Part shown: positions 8,942-16,700 of the stretch, piece after piece
Layout: the number at the start of each line of letters is the position of its first letter
How positions within the stretch are numbered: the first letter of the stretch is position 1
Origin: a virus
IMG/VR virus record: IMGVR_UViG_3300042154_000735
Coordinates: 1 to 36,495 of that record
Length of the DNA: 36,495 bases
Reading direction: 5' to 3' (one strand)
The notes under the pieces: generated by a model
The model's input: the letters and a program-made list of their open reading frames with translations, nothing else
Databases searched by the model: none
Told to the model about the DNA's origin: nothing
Made by a program: the position numbers and the translations under genes

Positions 8942-9367
8942 ATGGCAAAAAAAGTTACAAAAAATAGTAGTCCTAAATGGGTTGCTAAAAAATATGGATT
9001 TAAGTCTGGTTTAGAAGAAACCATATCTCAACAAATAGAATCTCAAGGAATTAAAGTAGAGTATGAAACTGAAAAGGTTCCATACATAATTCCTGCATCA
9101 AATCACACATATAGTCCTGACTTCAAATTGCCAAATGGTATTAGAGTAGAGACAAAAGGTAGGTTTGTAGCCGCAGATAGAAAAAAGCACCTATTGGTTA
9201 AAGAACATAACCCACATTTGGACATTCGTTTCGTATTTTCCAATTCAAAGAACAAAATCAGCAAAAAGTCTAAAACGACCTATGGGGATTGGTGTGAAAA
9301 GAATGGATATAAGTATGCAGACAAAATCATCCCAAATGAGTGGTTTTTAGAGGAAAATAGACCGTAA
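8942..9367 (+). CDS. Endonuclease I, T7 gp3-like Holliday junction resolvase
   Basis: 141 residues, close to the ~149 of T7 gp3. These enzymes cut four-way junctions and branched DNA, working as domain-swapped dimers with a restriction-enzyme-like PD-(D/E)xK site. The catalytic set is visible with exactly the T7 spacing: E25 (in GLEE), D60 (in YSPDF), E70 and K72 (in VETKG), matching T7 E20, D55, E65 and K67. The later blocks also match the family: DRKKHLLVKEHNPHLDIRFV, FSNSKNK, TTYGDWCEKNGYKYADKIIP. It precedes primase and the SbcD-SbcC fusion, so it likely resolves recombination or replication branches before packaging. T4 itself uses the unrelated endonuclease VII (gp49). Confidence 0.95.
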   Translation: MAKKVTKNSSPKWVAKKYGFKSGLEETISQQIESQGIKVEYETEKVPYIIPASNHTYSPDFKLPNGIRVETKGRFVAADRKKHLLVKEHNPHLDIRFVFSNSKNKISKKSKTTYGDWCEKNGYKYADKIIPNEWFLEENRP

Positions 9368-9391
9368 AATATTTGGTAATATCAAATATTT
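9367..9391. repeat. Perfect 9-bp inverted repeat
   Basis: AAATATTTG (9367-9375) and CAAATATTT (9383-9391) around 7 bases, filling most of the 40-base gap between endonuclease and primase genes and ending 5 bases before the motif at 9397. All stem pairs but one are A-T, so a protein-binding site seems likelier than a strong terminator. Confidence 0.6.
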
Positions 9392-9396
9392 GTCGT

Positions 9397-9405
9397 ATAT
9401 TTAAA
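9397..9405 (+). promoter_or_regulatory. ATATTTAAA promoter-like motif (weaker match)
   Basis: Seven of nine bases match in order before the change (ATATTTA then AA). It ends only 2 bases before the GTG and 5 before the TTG that could start the primase gene. Confidence 0.35.
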
Positions 9406-9407
9406 GG

Positions 9408-10349
9408 GTGTTGAAGCAAAATGATAAGAATATAGTCGTATCTACCCTAACTGGCGTTTTAGGTAGTTATCTCAATCTGAAAGGAAATGAGTTAGCATTT
9501 TACTGTCCTTTCTGCAATCACCACAAACAAAAACTACAAGTTAATACGGAAACCCAAAAGTGGCATTGTTGGACTTGCAATAGTGGTGGTAAGAAATTGA
9601 CCTCATTATTAAAAAAGTTAGATGTTGATAGAAAGATTATTTCGGTTATTAGAGAGATATACGGAGATAGCAATTATAACCCACTTTTAGAGGATGCCGA
9701 TACAAAGGTGTTCATTTCCTTACCAAAAGAATTTATATCACTTAGTGAGACTCCCAAAGGGTTTAATCCAGAATATAAACATGCAATACATTACCTTACT
9801 CAAAGAGGTATTACTGAAAAGGACATAATCAAATATAACATAGGATATTGTAAAGAAGGATTATATGGACAAAGAGTAATTATACCATCATACAATTCCG
9901 ATGGTTCATTAAATTACTTCGTTTCTCGTTCGTATTATCCGGACAACAAAATGAAATACAAAAATCCTCCAATCAGTAAAAATGTGATATGTTTTGATTC
10001 TCAAGTTAATTGGAATGAACCGATTATACTTTGTGAGGGTGTATTTGATGCAATCACAATTAAAAGAAATGCAATTCCATTATTAGGTAAGTTTCCATCC
10101 AGAACATTGGTGGAGAAAATCTTTATGAGTGGAATTACTGACATTATTATTTCATTGGATAACGATGCTATCAACGAAGCACTTAAAGCAGCTGAGTATT
10201 TTAGAAAGCAAGGTATCCATGTAAAGATGATGTATATGAAAGATAAAGATGCTTCCGAAATTGGTTATGAAAAGTTTTATGAAGAACTAAAAAAAACTAA
10301 AGAATTTTCATCGGAAGAACTATTGTTAAATAAAATAAATTCATTATGA
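9408..10349 (+). CDS. DNA primase (zinc finger plus TOPRIM)
   Basis: 313 residues. It should make RNA primers for lagging-strand synthesis. The N-terminus carries a CHC2-type zinc ribbon, here Cys4: C33-P-F-C36 and C54-W-T-C57. The TOPRIM catalytic fold follows, with the acidic residue E210 in LCEGVFDA and the D251-N-D253 pair in SLDNDA. The length is near that of T4 gp61 (342 residues); no helicase domain is attached, unlike T7 gp4. No in-frame ATG exists before the zinc finger, so the start is GTG 9408 or TTG 9411. The stop overlaps the next start as ATGA, so translation of the SbcD-SbcC gene is probably coupled. No replicative helicase is seen in the window. Confidence 0.9.
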   Translation: MLKQNDKNIVVSTLTGVLGSYLNLKGNELAFYCPFCNHHKQKLQVNTETQKWHCWTCNSGGKKLTSLLKKLDVDRKIISVIREIYGDSNYNPLLEDADTKVFISLPKEFISLSETPKGFNPEYKHAIHYLTQRGITEKDIIKYNIGYCKEGLYGQRVIIPSYNSDGSLNYFVSRSYYPDNKMKYKNPPISKNVICFDSQVNWNEPIILCEGVFDAITIKRNAIPLLGKFPSRTLVEKIFMSGITDIIISLDNDAINEALKAAEYFRKQGIHVKMMYMKDKDASEIGYEKFYEELKKTKEFSSEELLLNKINSL

Positions 10350-13300
10350 GTTTAAAGAAAATTTATCATATTGCGGACGTTCATATCCGTAATGTGAAAA
10401 GACACAAAGAGTATAGACAGGTATTTGAATTGATGTTTGAGGAAATCCGTAAAAGAGGAACCGAAGATGCAATTATATATTTAGCAGGTGATATTGCACA
10501 TGCGAAGTTGGAAATGTCACCAGAATTAGTCAACGAAATAAGTTGGTTATTCAAAGAATGTGCTAAAACTTGTCCTACAATTCTTATTACCGGAAATCAC
10601 GATTGTAATATGAACAATATGGATAGAATGGATGTTCTTACTCCTATTGTAGATGCATTAGAATTGAAAAACTTTCATTACTTAAAAGATACACAAGTAT
10701 TTTCTATTGGTGGTGTTGATTTTTCAGTATTTTCAATTTTAGATAATAAAGACAATTGGATTACTGCCGATAAATTGGTTGGTAATAAAAAGATTGCATT
10801 ATTCCACGGACCTGTTGATAATTCACAAACTGATATTGGATATGTTGTAAGTAGTAGACATTTTACAACTGATATATTTGATGGTTTTGATTTAGCCTTA
10901 TTAGGTGATATTCATAAGCGTCAGGAGATGATTTCTCCAAAAGGTTGTAAGGTAGTTTATGCAGGTTCATTGGTTCAACAAAACTTTGGTGAAACATTGG
11001 GTAGACATGGTTTTTTAGCATGGGATTTGGACACAATGACTTACGAAGAAATTGACTTACAAAATGATTATGGTTATTATACAATGGATATTGACAATGG
11101 TAAAGTTCCAGTTGTAAATGATATGCCAAAACATCCTCGTTTAAGAGTGAGATTGTCAAATACCGATACTGCCGATACTAAAAAGGTAATTGCAGAAATC
11201 AAAATGAAATATGGTGTTGAGGACTTTACAATTATTAGAACGGACTCATTATCAAAGAAGAAAACAGGAGATAGACAAAATAAATTAGACTTTGAAGATA
11301 TTTCCGACATCAATTATCAAAACTCTTTAATAAATGAGTATGTAGAAAGAATGATGCCATTTGTTGATAAGAAAGATTTGGCAGAATTAGAAAATATTAA
11401 CAGAGATGTAAATAGTAGAATTGTACATGAAGATACTTTACGAAACATTATGTGGAAACCAATTAGATTTGAGTTTTCTAATATGTTTAGTTATGGTGAA
11501 GATAATAAAATTGACTTTAATAAGTTAAATGGATTGATGGGATTGTTTGCACCAAACGCACAAGGTAAGTCATCTATATTTGATGCTATTTCATTTTGTC
11601 TTTATGATAAAAGTAGTAGAGCATTTAAAGCAGCTAATATCCTAAACAATCGTAAGACTGATTTTAGATGTTATTTGAATTTCCAAGTTAATGGTGTAGA
11701 TTACTTTATTGAAAGAACTGCAAAAACAATTAACAAAGGTAAGAATGTAAAAGTTGATGTAAGCTTTTGGTATGTTGATGGTGATGAAAAGATATCTTTG
11801 AACGGAACCGAAAGGAGAGATACAAATCAAGTCATTGAACAATATGTTGGTAAGTATGAAGATTTCGTATTGACTACATTATCTTTACAAGGTAATAACT
11901 CTATATTCATTGATAAGTCACAAAGTGAAAGGAAAGACTTACTTGCTCAATTTATGGGATTAAATGTTTTTGATAAATTATACGAAACTGCAACCGAAGA
12001 TATTAAAGAAGTTTCGGTCTTAATTAAGAACTTTAAGAAAACTGATTTTACAACTGAACTTGCTGATAAAGCAAATGAGTTGAAAGATAAGAAAGGTGAA
12101 TTAAAAGAATTTGAGAAAGAATTGGCTAAGTTGAATGGTAATAAGGATGGGTTAGATGGTATTATATTGGAATTAAGTAGAAACCTTACTCCAATTGACT
12201 CTAATTTGGACTTACCTAAATTGGAAGAAAAAAGAAAGGGTTTGGGTGAAGATATTCAAAACAATACAACTTTAATTGGGACAAAAGAAACATTCATTAA
12301 AATATTAGAAGGAAAAATTGAAGAAATTTCACAATCAATAGATGAAAAGAAACAATCAAATGGTATTGATATAGAAATTGTCTATTCAAACTATCAACGA
12401 GAACAAAAATCTTTAATTGAAGCTACTAAAGTATATGACACTGCAAAAGTGTATTTAAGGGGTGCAGAAGAAAAGATTAAACATTTGGATAAACATGAAT
12501 ATGACCCAAATTGTAAATTTTGTTGTGATAACACATTTGTAAAAGATGCAATGAAGTCAAAAGAAGCATTGCCTCAATTACAAGAAATAGTTAAACAAGC
12601 AATGATTGATTGTGTTGGTATTCAACAAACCATAGATACGATGGAAGGTGTTGAGGAACAATATAATGAATTGACCGACTTAAAAATAAAACTTGGACAA
12701 TCCAAAGGTATCTTAAAAACGGCAGAGGCCGAATTGAAGGGGTTGGAAACAAAAGAAGAATTATTACAAACTCAATTAGATAAAGTTGAAGAAGATATTG
12801 AGAAGTATTTTGAAAACGAAGAAACAATTGAAAGCAATAAAGAGTTAGAAAAACAAATCAAAGAATTAGAGGTAGAGAAACATAAAATTGAGTTGGATAT
12901 TAAAGATATCAGTAAACAGATAGCTACTACAAATGGTTCTATTTCATCATTACAGACCTATATAGAGGGTATAAAGCAGAAGATGAGTGATGTTAAGGAC
13001 TTAGAAGAAAAGAACCGATTATACACCTATTATTTAGATGCTGTGAAGAGAGATGGTATTCCTTATGAGTTAATTAGTAAAGCACTTCCAGTAATTGAAA
13101 ATGAAATCAATAATATTCTTGCACAAGTTGTAGACTTTGGTGTGACAATGGAAATGGATGGTAAATCAATCAATGCAAAAATAGTTTACGAAGACCAAGA
13201 ATGGCCTTTGGAGATGTGTAGTGGTATGGAGAAGTTTGTAAGTGGATTGGCTATTAGAGTTGCACTTATTAATGTATGTAACCTACCTCGTCCAAACTTC

Positions 13301-13489
13301 TTAGTAGTGGATGAAGGATTTGGCACATTGGACGCAGACAATTTATCATCTTTATTTATGATGATGCAATATCTTAAAACACAATTTGATTTTATATGGA
13401 TGATTTCTCACTTAGAACAAATGAGAGATATCGTAGATGGATTGATTGAAATAAAAAAAGAAAATGGATTTAGTAAGATTGATTTCTAA
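10346..13489 (+). CDS. Fused SbcD-SbcC / gp47-gp46 recombination nuclease-ATPase
   Basis: 1047 residues in one uninterrupted frame. Residues 1-~345 are an Mre11/SbcD-type metallophosphoesterase: D11-V-H13, G48-D49 (LAGDIAH) and G83-N-H-D86 bind the two metals. Residues ~365-1047 are an SbcC/Rad50-type ATPase: Walker A APNAQGKSS (402-410), a long coiled coil, the zinc hook C723-K-F-C726 at its tip, a signature region near CSGMEKFVSGL, and Walker B FLVVDE with D989 and E990. T4 makes these as two proteins, gp47 and gp46, which together resect DNA ends for recombination-dependent replication; here they are one chain, fixing a 1:1 ratio. The gene is coupled to primase by an ATGA overlap. Its 3' end overlaps the convergent regulator gene by 20 bases. 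Confidence 0.95.
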   Translation: MSLKKIYHIADVHIRNVKRHKEYRQVFELMFEEIRKRGTEDAIIYLAGDIAHAKLEMSPELVNEISWLFKECAKTCPTILITGNHDCNMNNMDRMDVLTPIVDALELKNFHYLKDTQVFSIGGVDFSVFSILDNKDNWITADKLVGNKKIALFHGPVDNSQTDIGYVVSSRHFTTDIFDGFDLALLGDIHKRQEMISPKGCKVVYAGSLVQQNFGETLGRHGFLAWDLDTMTYEEIDLQNDYGYYTMDIDNGKVPVVNDMPKHPRLRVRLSNTDTADTKKVIAEIKMKYGVEDFTIIRTDSLSKKKTGDRQNKLDFEDISDINYQNSLINEYVERMMPFVDKKDLAELENINRDVNSRIVHEDTLRNIMWKPIRFEFSNMFSYGEDNKIDFNKLNGLMGLFAPNAQGKSSIFDAISFCLYDKSSRAFKAANILNNRKTDFRCYLNFQVNGVDYFIERTAKTINKGKNVKVDVSFWYVDGDEKISLNGTERRDTNQVIEQYVGKYEDFVLTTLSLQGNNSIFIDKSQSERKDLLAQFMGLNVFDKLYETATEDIKEVSVLIKNFKKTDFTTELADKANELKDKKGELKEFEKELAKLNGNKDGLDGIILELSRNLTPIDSNLDLPKLEEKRKGLGEDIQNNTTLIGTKETFIKILEGKIEEISQSIDEKKQSNGIDIEIVYSNYQREQKSLIEATKVYDTAKVYLRGAEEKIKHLDKHEYDPNCKFCCDNTFVKDAMKSKEALPQLQEIVKQAMIDCVGIQQTIDTMEGVEEQYNELTDLKIKLGQSKGILKTAEAELKGLETKEELLQTQLDKVEEDIEKYFENEETIESNKELEKQIKELEVEKHKIELDIKDISKQIATTNGSISSLQTYIEGIKQKMSDVKDLEEKNRLYTYYLDAVKRDGIPYELISKALPVIENEINNILAQVVDFGVTMEMDGKSINAKIVYEDQEWPLEMCSGMEKFVSGLAIRVALINVCNLPRPNFLVVDEGFGTLDADNLSSLFMMMQYLKTQFDFIWMISHLEQMRDIVDGLIEIKKENGFSKIDF

Positions 13490-13655
13490 GAACCACCTTA
13501 TCAGACTTCAACACACTAGATTGTGGTTTTGAGACACCAATGTGTTTCTTAATTAGATTTTCAACTAGACTGCCCATTTTAAACCCGTGTTCTTCACAAT
13601 ATTCTTTGAGAAGTTCATGGGTTTCTTTTTTAATTTGTAACATTGCGTATTTCAT
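13470..13655 (-). CDS. Small ribbon-helix-helix-like DNA-binding protein
   Basis: 61 residues and the only convincing minus-strand gene. The start MLQIKKETHELLKEYCEEHG then MGSLVENLIKKHI fits an Arc/MetJ-type ribbon-helix-helix: a short strand, helix A, a turn with Gly, and helix B. Such proteins are dimeric repressors or activators that put the strand into the major groove. The C-terminal ~20 residues are basic and look unstructured. Its 3' end overlaps the SbcD-SbcC gene tail to tail by 20 bases. Upstream, two copies of a 13-base direct repeat lie between its own promoter-like motif and its ATG, as expected for self-repression. Divergence from the fibre gene suggests that it controls that gene too. 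The fold is inferred from pattern, not proven. Confidence 0.75.
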   Translation of the reverse strand: MKYAMLQIKKETHELLKEYCEEHGFKMGSLVENLIKKHIGVSKPQSSVLKSDKVVLRNQSY

Positions 13656-13662
13656 AACTTAT

Positions 13663-13675
13663 TTAGTTTTCTTTA
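13663..13675. promoter_or_regulatory. Candidate operator, copy 1
   Basis: TTAGTTTTCTTTA, identical to 13693-13705 with a 30-base period. It lies 8 bases upstream of the start codon of the leftward regulator. Proposed regulator-binding site by repetition and position. Confidence 0.45.
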
Positions 13676-13692
13676 GTTTTTTAAAGACTTTA

Positions 13693-13705
13693 TTAGTTTT
13701 CTTTA
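13693..13705. promoter_or_regulatory. Candidate operator, copy 2
   Basis: Second exact TTAGTTTTCTTTA. It directly abuts the minus-strand promoter-like motif (13706-13714), so a protein bound here could block transcription of the regulator gene. Confidence 0.45.
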
Positions 13706-13714
13706 TATAAATAT
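13706..13714 (-). promoter_or_regulatory. ATATTTATA promoter-like motif, minus strand
   Basis: Reads TATAAATAT on the + strand, so the 9-mer is on the sense strand of the leftward regulator gene, 50 bases before its ATG. It faces away from the + strand copy at 13736. On the + strand it also reads as the T4 late box TATAAATA. Confidence 0.5.
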
Positions 13715-13735
13715 CGGATAATATTTTTTTTAAAG

Positions 13736-13744
13736 ATATTTATA
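13736..13744 (+). promoter_or_regulatory. ATATTTATA promoter-like motif
   Basis: Exact 9-mer, 12 bases before the fibre gene ATG at 13757, the same spacing as at 1143. It forms a back-to-back pair with the minus-strand copy 21 bases away. Confidence 0.55.
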
Positions 13745-13756
13745 GAAAAGATTTAA

Positions 13757-16700
13757 ATGGCCATCATAAAGAAAACTTTATTTCCAAAGAATTTAGAAAA
13801 TTTTGCAGTATTAGTAAATGATACTCAAGTTGATAGTAAATATTTCAAAATAACTGAATTACCCAATACATTTACAGGAGGAAAAAATGCATTCTTAATT
13901 GCAGGTTCACAATATTTAGTTCCAGACACTAAAATACAAATTGAATTAAAGGATTCTGCAGGGAATATTATTTACCATGAACCAGGTGAAGGTTTAATTT
14001 CATCATCATTAAATGGTGAATCATTTGTTACGGAATATTATGAGGGTGTTTCCAAAGTAGTTGCAGTATATGTTTATCCTGATACTGCTTATGGCCCATG
14101 TACACTTACAATATTGGGTGAACTGAGTGAATATCAAGACGCAAATAATGTTACACTTCCTGTTCCTTTAGATTGGGAAAATAAATATAATGTAAAGTGG
14201 CAAAAACAAATTGATGTAAATCCATCTCTTGCAAATACTACTAAGATTAGATTTTATAAAAGGCCTACCGTAAGTATTACTGAATTGTTAGAACCAATTT
14301 ATAGAATAGATAGTGGTTCAAAAGTAAATTCAGGAGTAAGTCAATCATTTGCAGATATTAAGTTATCAAATTTAGAAACATTTGCAGGAGATGTAAAAAG
14401 AGTAAGAGTATTTAGAACTTCATTGGGTGACATATCCGATTATAGTTTGATACAAGATATATTGGTTGAATCAAAGGAATTATTGACCACATTTGGATTA
14501 TCAGGAAGTGTTATAGGAAATACAGGAACATTTACGGCAGAAACTCTTAAAAATTATTGGAATACCGGTTCATTAAATACACAATTATCAAATAGTAGAA
14601 TTGATAGTGGTATAAAGATGACTGGTAGTGGAGAATTAACATATACCTCATCTTTGGATATAAGAAGTACAAATACATATGAATTAAATTTAGATGCATT
14701 TTATTCTTCATCAACTTCTAGTAATTTGGGAATATATTTAAGTTATGTTTCTCAGTCCACAACATTTACAAGTAGTCTTGCAACATTGGTAGGAACACAA
14801 CCAACTAAAAATTTATTAGATACTGTAATACCATTTAAAATAAGTAGAGATTATCCATCTGCAAGTTTATATTTTTCTCAATCACAGGGAGAATGGCATT
14901 TAGGAAATATTAGTTTAAAATTATCCGAAGATACTGCATTTTCACCTGATGAGGTTTCCTTTATAACTCCAATGCCTACGGTAATTGGTAATGAAGATTT
15001 TAATTTTAAGTTTGAATTTTTTGATGTTAATAATAATTATGTACCCGTATTTGTTACACAAAGTGCAAATTTTACAGGAGGTAATTTAAATAGAGTATCA
15101 AAGACATTAACATTTGATTCCGATAGAAATGCATTTAGATTTTCTACCGGTTCAATTGGTAACCCGAGATTTCAACAAATTGCATTTACAGTTGGAAGGA
15201 CAAATTTAACAGGTTCGGTAACATACGGACGTTCAGTTTATGACTTAACGGGAAGTTATATTGATCCATCTGTTTATACTTCAGCTCCAGGCGGCCCATA
15301 CCCATATCCAGGAGAACCTACAAATCCAAATGAAAACGGATTCATTGCACATATAGATGAATTTACTGGAAGTCTTGCAAATATAACGATTGGGTCAATT
15401 ACATATACTGCATCATGTGAAGAATTACATCAACATGAAACAATTTATAGATTTGAAGATGGTGATAATGCACCTGGTGTTTTTGTAACTGCAAATACAA
15501 ATCAATTTATTTATAAGGCAACCGATTTATCATTAAACCCAACGGGACAAGTTATTACAATAGAAGCTAAACGTAAAAATTTAGCATCTGCAGACACTCC
15601 ATTAACAATAAATTCAGGAAGTGGTAAACCACCATTGACATATGTTTCTACAAATACCACAAATGGTGTAGATACTTATACAATATCTGGAATTTCATAT
15701 CCATATTCAACCGGTGAAACAATTTATTCTATATCTGGTTCTGATCAATTTGGAAATGTATTTTCAGATGCAATTAAAATAAGTCCTGTAAAAATATTAG
15801 ATGGATTATCCGTATCGTTGACAAATGATAATGCATCACTACCGGCACGTTCTACTGGATTTGTAGAGAGTGGTTCTTTTGTGTTGAGTAGTGGTTCGGT
15901 TAGTGTTAAGGTTGGTAATGAAGTTATAACACATAGTAACGGATTATCTGCAAATAATAGATTTGATGTTGTATCGGCGATAGCAACAAATGTTCAGACC
16001 GGTTCATTAAATTATTCAACAACTGATTATTTTATATCAAGATTAGACGCTGATAGTGGTTCTTTAAATTTGACTATAAGATATAAGGATGGGGCGGGTG
16101 ATACATCCGATACAACAAAATTAGTAACATATACTAAAAATAAAAGAGGTGCACCAATCTTGCAAATATCATCAACACCAAAAGACCAAACGGTAACCGC
16201 AAAATCAACAGGTGAACAAATAGATACATTTTCAAATGTAACTGTATTAGTAAAAGAAACTTATAATGGTGTTACATCAAATTTAACAATAACATCTTTA
16301 ACTGCAACGTCTTCAGATATTACAAGTATATTAACAACTCCGTCAACAGGTTTAATTACTTTAAATGGAAAAACTTTAGCAAATGGAGTAAATTCAACAA
16401 CGGTAAGTATTAGTGCAGTAGTTACGGATTCAGAAGGTATAAGTAGAACTATAACGGATACATTGGCATTGTCAAAAACTAAAAAGGCAGTTCCAAATGT
16501 GGTTATATCTGCAACTCCACAAGCACAATCAGTATTGGCGAATTCTGCAGGTGTACAAACAGCAGCACTGACAAATGTGACGGTAACCGCGTTGGAAGGT
16601 AGTACTAGTAGATTCACATCAATGGCAATAGCCTCATCTACTGGATTCTCAGCTGCACCAACGATTAATGGTAATATCCTAACAATGATAAGTGCGGTTA

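Noticed and set aside
13491-13528. Inverted repeat AACCAC ... GTGGTTTT near the convergent gene ends, as a terminator
   Set aside because: The loop would be 26 bases and the stem 6 bp; it lies inside the regulator coding sequence. Too weak to call.
16261-16617. 118-codon minus-strand frame inside the fibre gene
   Set aside because: Hydrophobic antisense of Thr/Ser/Val-rich fibre codons; no independent signals.
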